Program-made: the position numbers and the translations under genes
Origin: Spirometra erinaceieuropaei
Taxonomy: Eukaryota > Platyhelminthes > Cestoda > Diphyllobothriidea > Diphyllobothriidae
Length of the DNA: 64,000 bases
Reading direction: 5' to 3'
NCBI GenBank assembly: GCA_902702965.1
Contig: CACRXP010000629.1
Location: 317,443-381,442, forward strand
In this document: in pieces, positions 1 to 12,759 of the stretch
Numbering within the stretch: the first letter of the stretch is position 1
Layout: each line of letters begins with the position of its first letter
The notes under the pieces: model-generated
What the model was told of the DNA's origin: nothing
The model's database searches: none
The model's input: only the letters and a program-made list of their open reading frames with translations

Positions 1-1835
1 AAATCCGACACCGCGCACATTTTTGTTGCCATATAGTGATGAAGTTAAACTTTATCGTTCGAAAAGCCATTTCTGAAAAAAACTTCTTAGTACTATTTAT
101 ATTTATCCACGCAATCGAAGGCCCCACCCGTAAAACCCCTTTTACCACCTGTCCCGTAAGACAGGCTGCTTTGGTTGGGCGGATTTTTTTGGGTTCCATC
201 TCCCAATTGTTACCGTTGCATTTGCGAATGTAGTATGAGAGACATGGGATAGGAACATCAATAAAATGCACATTTTACTTTTGAACAAATGATAAGATAT
301 TGCTTTGCAAATCCACTGTTTGCTAATACAGAACGTGTGGCGCATTATCATTCTGCGCCTATATGACTGTCCTGGTGAAAATTTCTAGTATTGGCACGGG
401 GCCTTAAATAAGAAAAAAGTAAATGCAAACGGTGTCAATACGAAAAGAAACTTCGTTCATTCTTCTGCGAGTAAAATGTACAGTAAAGTATTTTTGGAGG
501 TAAGGCAGCCACAAGTCGCAGTTTCTGATCTCACTCCGAGAAAAATAAATCTTTTTAACATTTTTAGGCAGAAAATCTTAATAAATCATTTTTTACAGAT
601 ATAAATATTAAGGCATCTTTTCGATAGTCATTTTAATCTCTCCTATTATATGCGTGTTATTTTCAGTAATGAGGCTTAACAGTGGAGAGAATATGAACTA
701 TGTCTTAGGCATTTGCTTTAAAAAGAACTACCTTATTTCTGGAATGACTTCAAGAACTTAAGCACTTCTTAAAGATTTTATGAACATAAATTACAGAGTC
801 AACAATTTTACCAAATTATTTTGGTCATTTTGTGACTCGACGACCTCCAATAACGCCAGAAACTAAATATTATTTACTGTAAAAAATTGGGTTACCTTCG
901 AGCGAATCAACGTTTTCAATTCCAATATCCAAGTTAGTGGCTAGAGTGTTAACATGCAATCTTAAGAAAACTGCTATTCTCTGAACTGTCTTTATTAAAA
1001 CAACCATGCAGAGGGCCTCTTTGATCTAGCCACCATCGTCTAAGAAATGCAAATTAAAAAGATAACATAATATTTTCGGGGAACTACAGAACTTTAACTA
1101 ACAGCCGCCATTGAGTTCAAACAAATGGTTACGGGTAATCTGTGTGTCATTTTACTCATTCCGCTCTATTTATTCAGGCACTTAAGCGGATGTTTTTATA
1201 TACTTTCCCATCGGCGTATACTAACTTGGCAAGATATTTTGCAATTTTTGCATTTTATACCTTCCCAGGAAAGTTCTTTTCTCTAACAAACATGGTATTA
1301 ATTCCGATATTTGTTTTACATTTTCACCTTTCTCAATGAAATTATAAGCAGTTTATATTAACCGGTCTCTGAGTGATTAAAGGCTTTTCACAAATTTATG
1401 CACATTTCATTTCCTTGTCATCTGTTGCTTTTTGCGAATCTGAGCAAACGGCGATGGAAGACATCGACGTGTATCTATAACGCTCCGTATTAAACGCATG
1501 TTCATTTAGGATTTGACCACTGCAAACCTGCCGGAAAGGAATTTCCTCTTTTAATTGAAAGCAATATCACAAAAGGTTGATATGAAGCGAAAATCAGGAC
1601 AGTCATTAAGATATCAGCAAACAGCCAACGCAGTTCACAGATTAATTACGTACTTGCGACTTGTTGCCAATAACATACTCAAAATATTAAATGCGCAAAA
1701 TACACAAATACAGCGATTTATCATAATATAAATTAAATAATAAGAAATAAGATACATAAAGATAAAAGAGCGAAGTGATGTTTGGTCTGTTTGAAATGCT
1801 TTAGCCGATGATACAAACTACTGTACGCTTTTTAG
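1..1835. other. AT-rich region, no gene assigned
   Basis: The short reading frames here have no recognisable domain and no repeat partner elsewhere in the window. I looked for upstream exons of the gene copy that begins at 1,836 (homologues of E3-E5) and saw none. Either they lie beyond the window edge or they are lost. Confidence 0.4.
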
Positions 1836-4626
1836 GCATACGCGTCTACCCGACATACTTCGTCCATGATGCCTTTCTCGCAAGGACAAGATATGAAAGA
1901 TTTTCGTTTTACACATGCTCTCTGGATAGATACCTGCAAAATTCAATGACATTCATTGTTGACTGGATCGGTAAGTTCAAAGATGCTACCCAAAGTTCAC
2001 GTTCCTAATTACTCCGCCTTATAAAAATAAAGGAGTCACTTCCGTGTCATTATTTTGCTATCGGGAGATTTTATGTTTCAGGTCTGACATAAAACAATCT
2101 TAGCTTAGTGAAACTGCATTCCTTAGTTGGGAGACCGTTGGTAGGAACTGAAAAATAGACGTTTTGATTTTAAAAAAACGAACAAACCCGGAGATGGGCT
2201 TGACTGTCCTTTGCAGTCAGATGACGCATTTCAAAATCGTCGACTTTAGAAAAGCCATTTCGTAGTGTATAATACTTCACTCTGAGATTTATCGCAATAG
2301 TGATGGCACTAATTCGCCCTCTGGAATGCTTCGCCGACGTAGCGTTCTTGCCGTTGGCCACATTTACGCCAAACTGAAGCCTCGTTTCCGAAAGATGTGG
2401 ATTTGTTTTGGTGACGTAATGTCGTATATTCTGCACTAAATCTCGATTTTTCAAAAAGCAGGTCAGCCGTTGCTTATTTCATTGTACTTCACCTGATAAA
2501 GTGTCATTCATACGACATGACAATGAATTTCTTTGCCATGAAAATCACAACACCTTTTACAGTACAAAATAATAGCAGGAGACTGAATACTATATCAGAC
2601 ACCCAATTAAATCCACACCACATTTTTATAATGAGGTGCGTATCTTCCTCCAAACGTGCCTGCCTCCTGTCATCCAGCCCTCATTCTGCTGTTAAGTCAA
2701 CGCTGGACGTCGTTGAAGTCAATAGTCGAACTTACCTAATCGTTTTCGCGTTTACAGCAATTTTAACATGACAATAATAACGCTTATAAACAACGCTTTT
2801 TGAAATTCCTTAAAAATGCGCGGTTAAGTTATAATTTAAGGGTTTCCAAATATTTCGAACTGAATGCGCCTCTATGTGGTGCAAGCCCATTAGTTGGGTG
2901 TCCTGCCGAGAACCAGTCATTAAAATAGCCGATATACTTGTTGGATTTACTTAGGTTTAGAAAGCATTCATCTCGTTACTTTAAGAATAAACTAAGGAAT
3001 ATCGTACAAACCCTATATTGCCGTTGTTTTTTTGTATTATGCAGTAGATATGCTTTAAGAATTGTTGACCATTTTTATCCAAAACGTGCGTCCATGGCAA
3101 ATCCAACAGTTGTAATTAAATGATATTTTCCCAATATGAAAAATTTAAAATCAGATTTCTTTTAGGCACTGCACTTCTAGATGCGCAGTTACTAAATAGT
3201 AAGTTGAATTTATTAAAATTATTTCAACCACACTAAAAGCACTTCGCGTGAAGACCAGAATGATAGGTGACAGATAACTAGTTGCATTCCTTATAACCTG
3301 AAGGTGGCTCTCTTAAAGAATATATTCAGTTTCCCGATTGCAAGCTTGTGGTTACACCGTTAGGATACTTTCAATTATGCTAAAACAAATCTTATGTTGG
3401 CGCCGGCTATATGGAACTGACGATAGTTAAAGCACAGTAAATAACGTGCGGTCGCAAAGGGGTTTAATTTAGCGTGAACTGAGGGCTAACGAGCGATGCG
3501 GAGTCAGCTTATGCTCATGAAACGGAATACGATGTGCAATGCGCAACTGAATACGAAACCTGATGGCCCGGCGCATGTAACCTACTGTCAGCAAAAAAAT
3601 GTCACTGTGAATTTGATGGGGATGGAAGAGAAAAGAAAAAAACTAAACACTTTGTATTCGAGAGTAATCAGGGAGCACAAAAGGTATAAGAGTGTTTCGG
3701 CAAGTGATATTCAAGATCAACCTAGCAATCGACCATGGGTGAGAACTGTGATATTCCTACCTGTACAAAAAGAAATATATTAAATGTCGCGCAATGTGCG
3801 ACATGACAAGGGTCTTATTTGTGTTATTAGTCGAATGAATATAGTTTCCACCAGTTCTCAGCGTTTCACAAAACTCGAGAATGCTCTTGATAATTAGAAA
3901 ATTCTTATATGTCCATAAATCTGTCTAATGTCAGACAGGATTTTCAGTGAAAATGGTTCGATATAATGTGAAAGCATGTAAACAATTTTGACTGTCTGTA
4001 TAATTCGGCGGACATTTTAAGGACAGACTTGCTCTTCAAATGAAGTAACGGGCATCTTACCTTGGTACTCAATGGCACGAAGATTTTTCTTCGAAATTAT
4101 ATAATGAATAAATCCAACCCTGATCTGATTTCAGTTGTGAACGACCCACCTACTACCCCGAATCCACTTCAGTCACAAGGTGGAAATGGTGAGCTTGCTA
4201 GTTGCCGATAAACCTGCTGATAATTCCCAGTGGATAATTTTATAGTTGGCACCCTCTGGATAAAGCAATATTAAGACGCACTTGAGCTGAATTATGAAAG
4301 CAACTTAGGATCTGCGGGAATGATTACGAGGGTGTGTGCATTCGATAGTTGTACTGACTAGTCTGGGAACAATGAATCGGAGGCTACTGATAATCACCTG
4401 CTGCCTCATACAGAGAGGAATCTAAGAGATTAATATAATTCCCACTTGATATTCATGTTAAGTATGTTAAATGTTTGTCAATCAAATGGTCGCTTAGTTT
4501 AGAATGCCACAAAACTTTGTTCTATGTCTAGAACACAGAATATTGTCTGTTTAAGAATGCTTAAACTAACAATTTTTACAGTTCTCATGGGCTCCACCAC
4601 TGCATCAACACCAAAACCAACAACGA
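1836..4626 (+). CDS. Partial Ig-like surface-protein gene, copy 0 (exon E6 and two linker exons)
   Basis: Exons by splice sites: 1,836-1,970 (135 nt), 4,135-4,179 (45 nt) and 4,582-4,626 (45 nt). The first follows ctttttag, ends before gtaagt, and encodes an Ig F-strand-like block with FSFYTCSL and a closing MTFIVDW. It aligns in frame and phase with E6 of the copies near 30.8 kb and 48.4 kb. The other two are phase 1-1 linker exons encoding VNDPPTTPNPLQSQ and LMGSTTASTPKPTT, which suit a glycosylated hinge; the second uses donor gtacgt. The upstream Ig-like exons and a terminal exon are not found. A weak candidate last exon starts near 5,290 but lacks the hydrophobic tail, so I left it out. 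The residues that differ from the other E6 copies keep the frame open. It may be a real gene running in from outside the window, or a partial pseudogene. Confidence 0.55.
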
Positions 4627-6440
4627 GTACGTCAAAGCATATTAGCGTGTTATTAATCAGTGTCTACATTTGTCATTCGAATCATTAAAAGGCGCGCCAT
4701 TCTACGTCTGTGCATGTCCATTTAAAACATATGTACACATGATGAAAACCATATATAAATACACTTTACTAAAACGCAGTAATTTGTGCCAAACCGTCGT
4801 ATTTTCCAACGTTTTTCAAAATAAATTGCAATTATTGACGTCAGTGATTGCACCCTTAATATGATCGACCTTCATTGCTATATCAAAACCGGTCAGTGCA
4901 GTTGGATGAACCATTCATTTTAGTTACAAAGGGACCAAACTCATCTTCATGCCCGAATTCGAGGATGCGTGAGTCGATACAGTTTATGCCCTTCCACTGT
5001 GTTTGCATAAACACACTTGTCAGGCAGCAACTTCAGGAAATTTTGACTAAGCAGAAGCTTCTATTTAGTTAAGCAAAATAACCTCATCATCTGCAATTGA
5101 AATACATTTACATCGACAACCATTCCAGCAGAGACTTGCTCTTTCCTGATATATTACTTTTATTTTACTAATTATGTATTTATTATTATTTACTATCTGT
5201 TATTTATTTACTCAATTATTTTATTATTTATATTTTTTAGAACTTGAGTGATGCTTGCCTATGGGCTTTACTGATCTCCATTTTGCAGGCAATGGGATTT
5301 ATGCAAATAAATTCCGTTTTGGTGACTGTTGAACCTTAAAGCCGGGTCGGCGTGTTAGGCAGCCTGAAAAAATAATGTCCAGATATTGCGTTTTTGGGAC
5401 TAAGCCCAAACGTTTTCAACAAAATCTGCTCTGCGCGGCAGTGAGCATCGATTAGTTGCCTAGGCTTAAACGCCTGAACTTCGCGAAGTACATTAGATGG
5501 TTATAATCAAATGGAAGATTTCTTGCTGCATGTGATGACTGTTCTAATGTATGCATTTAGAACAACAGATTGTGCGTCACAAGATGATCAGCGCACACTT
5601 ACGCCGGTTTGGGTCAGTAGGTAGCGGTTTCAGAGAAGACACAAGTCTGGTTTTCCCTGCTGTGTGGAGTCAAACAGAATAATCACATGATGCGGTGAAA
5701 ATTGTGGTTTCTTTGGAGGTTGAGAATGTCTGAATCGAGCGTTATTTTATGGCAAACTCAGGTCTCTTATGACTTTTTATCGTTTTATAAGGCCCTTTCA
5801 AAATGGATTGTAAAGATGGAATTGCACTAACGAAGCCAGATAAATGGTGTCTGCATGAAAAAGGGCATTGATGCCACATCTGCCCAACCAGGTGGAAGCT
5901 TATGCTTTAGCTACATATACTCTTTATCGTTTAGAAGGTCTATAACGAAAGAGGAACACAAAAAATATCAAATTAAATGGAGTATCTGGCCTATCTCATT
6001 AAATGACGGCCGGGATTCTGGAATAGACTTTTGCTTAGAACGAATACCCAGGCGGGCTTGTAATATTGGTAATTGAGCAGCGTAATTTCAAGGTAACTTA
6101 GTCTACCCAGAATGCCGGCCTTTGAATGATTTTCATTCCGCCGTCTGCAGAAACTACACTCAATATTAGTGACTTCCTTGGCGGTATGAATACTTCCCGC
6201 TAATTTTAATATCCTCGTAAATTTAAGTATATGTTGCTTAAACGCCTTTTACCATGCTCACGTAATGGTAGGTTGTGTTTTGTTTAAATGTCATACTTAA
6301 GAAGAGTATGCCTCCAGGTAAGGTAGTTTGCAGTTCAGAGACTTCTAGACTCCCGAAATCTCCATCCAGATGGCTGCTTATGAAGTCGACATCACAATTT
6401 ACGCCCATTCGGGAATCGGTTGACCCCTTTTGTAATTTCG
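4627..6440. other. No gene assigned
   Basis: AT-rich sequence with scattered short reading frames. The stretch at 5,160-5,240 is a T/A-rich low-complexity run. I see no exon supported by a homologous copy. Confidence 0.35.
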
Positions 6441-6640
6441 TAATAAAACACATGACTCTGTAAAAGAAGAGGGAAGTGTCATCACTGGAACAAAACTTTT
6501 GTTAGCATGACACTTTGGACTATCACTTGAACCCGTCATCAGAGATGGATCCAGATAAAGATGGTAGAGGCACAAAGATTGAAGTATATATAGGACGTAG
6601 CTGTCGTGGGCCACATTCCTAATATAATTAACAGCTCTCG
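6440..6640 (-). repeat. SINE-like dispersed repeat, copy 1
   Basis: On the - strand this shares a ~70 bp core with 37,430-37,660: a CTGATGA block, then a segment reading gtcatgctaacaaaa, then a GTTCCAG(T/C)GAT block. The 172-codon reading frame at 6,399-6,917 is probably a by-product of this repeat: its middle coincides with the core and it has no recognisable domain. The CTGATGA block resembles a hammerhead ribozyme core, but here the GAAA box has decayed to CAAA. Confidence 0.45.
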
Positions 6641-7319
6641 AAACCACTGTGGGGGTCGTAATTAAAGCCATGATGGCTTGTCTGTTCGCGTCCAAGTCGT
6701 TAATTGTCGCAATTTCATCATTCGTGTCGGATGTACAAGTTATGATTACTCTAGATTTTGGCCCACTGCAACAGGAATGTCGGGCGTCCGCGTCCGCCCC
6801 ACGTGACTGACTCCACTGCACAGGGAATGGCTCACCACTGAGTATGGTGCAGGAAGATCGTCTTGCTTGCTGATGGATTGCGCTTCTAAGGACCATTATT
6901 CGAGCAGCTCGCGACACACACGGTTGTCAGCTCTTGCGAAGAATTCGGCCTGTTGAAACACGAAATGTTGCCGGGTTCCGGAGAATGAGCTGCTACCTTA
7001 GAGCCAGCGTCTTTCCTCCCAACAGCTTCTGCGTGGTCAGTCATGCGCGTTTGGAGTAATCTCCCAGATCCGGCTAACGACTCCAGACGTTATCTGTCGT
7101 GGCAGTGGGTCCATTTTACCTCATGACTTGACGCCTGATTGTTGCTTTTGGCCATAACTAAGTTCCAAAAATCCTTTCCGATTTCCGAATAATTCTGAGC
7201 CTGACCTACCGATGCCCTTGAAGTTAAGGTTTCGAAACTGCACCTTGTATATTTTCCGTGTACGGAACAGCATCCATTTAGATGAGCTTTTAAAGCAAGG
7301 CCGTATGCGGTTTATATTA

Positions 7320-7990
7320 GCTTACCGTGGGTTTGAACCATATTGCAAACTTTGTAAGCAATATTAGTGAATACAGCGATCGAATGTTTTGTGAACGGGT
7401 ATTTTACGGTCTAAAACATCGCATAATCAAAAACTCAATTAAAGTCAAATAATAATATGGCATCAAAAATAAAAATCGAAGAGGAGGTCATTTTCTTTGA
7501 AATATGTAAAAGACTAAATTTTTGTTTACATGTTTTCTATGAAATTTAGTTGAGGTAATGACGGCATCGAAAATAAATAACAAAAAATTCACATTATTTA
7601 TGCAGTCATCTTTAACAATGTGTTGGATTTTCAGGCGACCGGAAGAACGTTCTTTTAAAAGTTGGCAATGAAAATATCTTGGGATTACGTTACCTTATTT
7701 CTACACTTAGGTGATTCCGGTAGACTTAGGCAACGCTGGGTCAGGTCTCCCAATATTCATATACAACGTTAGTGTAAACAATAACTTCATTTGTAAAGAA
7801 GTAATATATAGAGGGGAAACGTAACTCTTAGTGTAGGACGCTGTCTCACAAACAGCGACAGAGTAGAAGAATCAAAGACAGAGTGGCAATGGTAAATTCT
7901 TATAAAAAATTCGAGCGGCGGAAAGCCCTCTCTAGTATCCGGTTGTGACAGCTCGAATAATGCCCTGGGTAAAGCCTAAAAGTTCCAAGC
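7320..7990. repeat. Segmental-duplication block shared with 56.97-59.0 kb
   Basis: 7,320-7,690 resembles 57,415-57,790 and, more weakly, 10,930-11,290 and 56,975-57,160. 7,720-7,990 resembles 58,750-59,000. The order of blocks is partly kept, so this is one arm of a degenerate duplication that also carries gene copy A at 11.6 kb. Reading frames in the 7.72 kb block stay similar on both strands, so I make no coding call. Confidence 0.55.
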
Positions 7991-8886
7991 AGAAGTCGGT
8001 TAGTAGAACTTGGTGTTCAGATTAATTCACGGTCGGTGTGTTGTGATCAAAAAATGACTGTCTCAGGTGGCCTATGAGGTTTGAGGCCCTGAGCGTAATG
8101 GATGACGCAATACGTGCAGGAAGCATGCGGACGCAAAACACGCTTTATCGCGCGCTGAAACAGGCTACTGTGGACATTTTAGTATACTTAAACAAAAGAG
8201 CGGAAAAATTCAGGTGAACAGGAAAGTTTAAGGTTTAAACTTCAGACAATTTTGCGCGTCATCGGAACGCACAAACGTTCCTATAATTCCAAATATATTT
8301 CATAGCAAATATGCATGAAATTATGCAGTCATTTACTCATCCGATATAAAATTACATCGTCAACTTTTTACTGGACTCAAGGACAGTGTTGTGTTTTAAA
8401 ACCCTTCCGACTCTCGAATAACTTTGAATCCAACCTGGCGTTTTCCTTGAATTCGGGATTTTCCAAAATACAAGCTATATATTTTCCCTGCATGGGAGTA
8501 TCAGTATCAGTATATTTCAGGGAAAGCAGGTGTGTACCTTTGAAATCCCTATTGGTTACATGCAGAGGATATATATGAAGGAAATTGAAAGGAAGTAACA
8601 TGAAATAAATGCGAGGGGAATAGCAAAAACTGTACAGATGAACACAGAATGTCATGCGTTACCAGAGTTGAGAGGCACATTAACTTGCTTTGTTGATCAA
8701 ATACAGCGGACAGTTGAGGCACACTTAAGATACGGGAAAATAAGTAAAATTGTTTAGCCTACAGGCATCGAGGTGAATGCGAACAGTGGTGTGCGACGTG
8801 ATCCAAGCTTAATAAATTACATAAACATATATTACTTAAATGTTGGTAGTAGCATCGATATAGCACTATATTGTAAACGCTGGCTG

Positions 8887-9420
8887 TCAAGGTGGCCGTA
8901 GTCCGGCGTTATTGTGGTGCGCGCTACAATGCTGATCTAGTCTCCATTTAAAAGTATCTACCGAGACGGACATAACAACATCCCCAGGCAAGGCATTCCA
9001 AGCTGCAATCACTCTGCCGGAGAAGAAGAACTTTCGGGTGTCTTGCCGGGCACCAGCCACACACAGTTTGAGTGAATGGCCTCTCAGGTTAGTCGGAGTC
9101 GCCAACTCAAAGAAGTCTCCAAACGCGAGGCAGCAGCCCTGATTGCGCACGATCCGGAAAGGTTGTATCAGGTCCTCACGTAGTTGTCTGTAACTCAAAG
9201 GAAAGAGGTCAAGATTCGGTAATCGCGTTTCGTAGGGTAGTGACCACTGTCCGGATACAAGTTTCGTTGCTCGCCGTTGAACTTTTTCGAGTATGCCCAA
9301 GTCTTTAGCGGTCCAGGGTCGCCATGCTTGGATAGCAAACTCCAGATGCGGTCGCAAAAAAAGTTTGAAAGACCTTGGCGAAGCAGTTTTCATCAAAGGA
9401 GGAGAATGCCCGTTTGACAA
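8887..9420 (-). pseudogene. LINE ORF2 C-terminal region
   Basis: 177-codon frame continuing the LINE reverse transcriptase after a frameshift. It contains LEFAIQAWRPWTAKDLGILE, EKVQRRATKLVSGQW and WNALPGDVVMSVSVDTFKWR, the thumb/connection and C-terminal motifs of CR1/jockey-clade LINEs. The shorter copy at 38.4-38.65 kb ends with a matching VAAWNGLLEDVIMSGSVGTF. No RNase H domain is seen. The apparent start at 9,420 lies just before the frameshift and is not a real start. Confidence 0.8.
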
Positions 9421-9490
9421 GTTATAGCATGGAAATCGCCGACTTGGCCAACTTTGAACATTGCAGTGAAGGCTTCAGCGAGGTTGTGAT

Positions 9491-10548
9491 TCATACACCC
9501 AAGTCCTTCTGGGCGTCGACTACTTGCAGTGGTGTGCCAGTCAGACGGTAGACCGTGTGGTTAGGAGAACTGGTTCTGCCGACGCGTAGGAAGTCACACT
9601 TGTTTACGTTGAACGGTAGAAGCCAGTCTTTCGACCATTGCTCGAGGTGGTCCAGATTTGTCTGCAGTCGCGCCTCGTCAACTTCGCTTCCTATGGTACT
9701 CCAGATATTTATGTCATCGGCAAGCATTACGACATCGCAATTCAGTTCGTTTGCGCAGTCATTGACGTATACGAGGAATAGTGTAGGGCCAATAACAGAG
9801 CCTTCGGGAACAGCACTCTTAACGGCAACCGCGGCAGATTGTTGGTCACCGACGTGGACGGCTTGAGAGTGGCCGATCAAAAAGGTCCGAATCCACATCA
9901 GAAGCTTACCTCGCACTCCTGCACGGCTAAGTTTGTATAGAAGGCGGTGGTGAGGCACACTATCGAAGCCCTTTTTAATGTCGATATAGATGGCATGCAC
10001 CATATCTCCTCTACCAACAGCCCTAGTCCAGTGTTCCAGACAGTAGAGCAGGTTTGTCACACAGGATCTGCTTTTTTGGAATCCATACTGAGAATCGGAA
10101 AGCAAATGGTTTTGTTCAAGGAACTGCATTAGTTGTTGCTTTATTATCTTCTCCATGATCTTACAGCAAATGGAGGTGAGGCTGACCGGTCTGTAATTGT
10201 TCGCAGAGACCCGAATTCCGCCCTTGTACAGCGGCGTAATCCACGCCGACTTCCAGTCGGGTGGCAGATATCCGGTCTCGAAGGATGTATGGAAAAGCAT
10301 GGAGAGTGGCTTAGACAACTCACCGGCGAGTTCCTTCAAAATCTTCGCCGGAATCTCATCGGGACCTGGTGATTTAGATTCTTTTAGCCTCAGCAACTCC
10401 GTCAGAACCATACCCTCAGTGAACTGGACGGTCTCTATAATTGGGGTGTCTTCGAAGGATTGAGGGGCCGAAGGGTTGAATCCTGTTTCGCTACTAAAAA
10501 CAGACCGAAAAAATGCTGAAAGATGATCAGCTTTCGCCCTGTCGTCAG
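9491..10548 (-). pseudogene. LINE reverse transcriptase, finger-palm part
   Basis: RT domain of the 8.49-10.86 kb LINE. The open frame extends upstream of the first ATG (10,411) with SAFFRSVFSSETGF and further in the same frame. Visible RT blocks: SPGPDEIPAKILKELA (pre-finger), WITPLYKGG, NYRPVSLTSICCKIMEKII, YGFQKSRSC, IYIDIKKGFDSVPH (block A), PEGSVIGPTLFLVYVND (block B') and VVMLADDINIWS (catalytic ADD, Phe replaced by Leu). Family knowledge: this enzyme copies its own RNA at a nicked target. The frame ends at 9,491 in a decayed stretch with two stops, and the C-terminal part resumes in another frame at 9,420. An intact element would have one continuous ORF2. Confidence 0.85.
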
Positions 10549-10929
10549 TGAGATGTTCGCCTTCAGCAGTCCTTAGCAGGGGTATTGGGTCCTTGTTCCG
10601 CGTGCACTGCCTAATATAACCGTAGAATAATTTAGGGTTCTCCGCGGCTTGGTTAAGCAGATCCCGTTCGAATTCCTTTCTAGTTTTGAGGATAAGACCG
10701 TTGACTCGATTTCTTTGAATTTTGTACGCGCATATAGATGTGGTGCTCCTGTCAGAAAGCGATTATTTCCACAGCCGTCGTTTTTTATTCACTTCATTCT
10801 TCAAGGCTTGCGTAAGCCATCGAGGTCTGTTAGTTAACCTCTTCCGTGAAAGCGGACATACATTTCTAAACTCTGTAAAAGGGAGACCATATGGTGTTCA
10901 TGAAATGTGGCAGTGGATTTTAAACATAC

Positions 10930-11290
10930 TGTAAACTTTACTAGCAAAATAAGCAAATGCAGGACACGATGTTTTATGAAGGCGCATTTCGCGGCATAAA
11001 AGACTTCAGAACTAACCACCTTTTGGAACAATATTATATAATTTCTTTATGTAGAACATTTAAAGATGTAACTTTTCACTGAACTAGTAAATGAATGAAT
11101 ACTTTGATCCATTTTTTCCTGAAATATAATTTGATTTTTAAGGGCATTAAAAATCGCTGAGAAAAAGGCGTGCTATATAAACAGTCATTTTTACAGAGTG
11201 TGGTTTATGCATGCCGCTGTAAAGGTGTTTGTTCGAAGGCCGGCATTCTGTAGTAATTGACCTACTATAGGATTACGGTGCACGTTGATT
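10930..11290. repeat. Duplicated block upstream of gene copy A
   Basis: Contains gcaggacacgatgtttta near 10,960-10,980 and a gccggcattctgtagtaat block near 11,240, both recurring near 57,470 and 57,740 in the same order. It belongs to the patchwork duplication linking 7.3-12.6 kb with 57-60.3 kb. Confidence 0.5.
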
Positions 11291-11600
11291 AATCTAAGAA
11301 CCTCATCTAAATGATCTTTTCTAATCGGAAACGTATACCAAATTCCCAGATAACATTTCATGAGTTGGCACACCGAATGTTTAGAAACTGTCATAGCAAG
11401 TAAACTTATGAGCGGACGGTAATTAATTTGAGGTTAAGTCTCAATAGCCACTGTATTACCAATACTCGGATATTTTGGTATGAGTCAACATGTACAGTAG
11501 GTCCACCGAATGCCAAAAACATACATAAATAAACGTTGATTTAAATCGAGAAGCAACACTGTGTGCCTGCAAATATAAACTGTGTCTTCCTCTACAGCAG

Positions 11601-12076
11601 GCTAGGACAAACTCTGTGCCAGTGGAATAATAGACTTTTATCAAACGAAAGTGGACTGTATGAACCAAAAACAGCTATCTAGTAAGACCACTGGGAAAGT
11701 ATGGTCAGCATGTGAAGATCCGAACACTTGAATTTATGTAGGGAGTAAATTAATCCCCCTTAAGTAAAATCACAATTGAAGAAATCTACTGACGCTTGGA
11801 TTTCCTTCAGCTATTAATGGTGCGCTTACATGCAAGCCGCAGATATGCATGAAAATCAGATTTATGATATGACGAATGTGATGAGAATCTGGATTTTTAG
11901 GATAACGCAAAAGCCACTTCTACAAATTGCTTTGATGTGTTCATTCCACTACCATTATCTGTTTCATACTTTAATTCAGGCCGGATGGATTGAAGAAGGC
12001 GGGTTTCATGAGGTGCGTGGAACGCCGGGAATGCGGAAAGTGACATCTAAGTTATTTCCCTGCAAACACATAAATG
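11601..12076 (+). pseudogene. Ig-like surface-protein gene relic, copy A (exons E1 and E2)
   Basis: E1-like exon from 11,601 after ctctacagcag, reading LGQTLCQWNNRLLSNESG, aligned to E1 of copies P1, P2 and M. At 11,680 the frame hits TAG and the donor site used by the other copies is lost. An alternative donor (TA/gtaaga) would put E2 out of phase, so I call it broken. The E2-like exon at 11,980-12,076 (97 nt) follows ttaattcag, is open in phase 0 and ends before gtttga. It encodes AGWIEEGGFHEVRGTPG and a final PCKHIN, closest to E2 of copy P2 at 59,687. Beyond ~12,640 the similarity to P2 stops and PLE sequence begins, so E3-E6 are missing. The LINE at 8.5-10.86 kb lies upstream in the same duplicated segment. 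Confidence 0.65.
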
Positions 12077-12759
12077 GTTTGATTATTTGTTCGTTTCAGG
12101 GTAGTTTCACTGCAGATAAATGCATATAAAAATGCAGGTAGTTATTTCGTGATGAATGAATAAACAATATAGAGTTCGGTTTTTGACATGATTTCCTCAT
12201 GTTTTTAAAAGTTCACAAATCAAAAAGTTGTAAAACCTGTTGGCCATTACAATAGCATTAACCAGTATCATGAAATGTCTGCCTAAATTCGGAAATGCGT
12301 CATGTATTAGGAAGAGATACTTAAATGTACGGAACAATTTCAGAATATGTTAACTATGACAAGATGTTGACTTTTGAATGAGCTCCTCTCCACCTGCTAG
12401 AAAAAATCTTCGTTGGTGGAAAAATGATGGTTACAGTTGTGCGTATTTTTCGTTGACCGCAAGTGCATCATAAATTCTAATTTTTTTCGTAGTTTTTTTT
12501 AGATAACCACATCTTTTGCTACAGCCTTACTCACAAAATGGCTATATTAAGCTTATATAAATCTTTTTTAATTTTCAATCAATTATGGGCCCAAATTGGG
12601 CTGCATTTGTACAATTGTGTCTCACAGAAGTATGCAACTACCCAGAACTATGTTGTGTACTTCAATAAAAACATTGGTAAACAAACATATATCTTTCGAT
12701 CCTAAAACTCTCATAATCACAAACGATATAACCGGGTTCTTCAAGTACGAACTTTGGAA

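Larger units (their letters stand above)
8490..10855 (-). mobile_element. CR1/jockey-type non-LTR retrotransposon, 5'-truncated copy 1
   Basis: Reading 10,855 down to ~8,490. The coding part starts inside the pre-RT region (NRPRWLTQALKNEV), continues through the reverse transcriptase, and ends in the C-terminal region with LEKVQRRATKLVSGQW. No apurinic-type endonuclease domain is present, so the copy is 5' truncated. The 3' UTR runs to ~8,490 and matches the element at 38.1 kb. Its 3' end on the - strand is a short ATACTG tandem (8,496-8,516), the kind of terminal microrepeat known for CR1-like LINEs. The copy is dead: there is a stop at the start of 10.8 kb, two stops near 9,430-9,490 and a frameshift near 9,420. 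It sits inside the duplicated segment carrying gene copy A. Confidence 0.85.

Noticed and set aside
5290..5340. Terminal exon of copy 0 after ccattttgcag
   Set aside because: Phase fits and it reaches a stop, but the ~15 residues are not hydrophobic and nothing matches the 51.2 kb tail exon.
6399..6917. 172-codon - frame as a gene
   Set aside because: Its middle is a SINE-like repeat shared with 37.5 kb, and no domain is recognisable.
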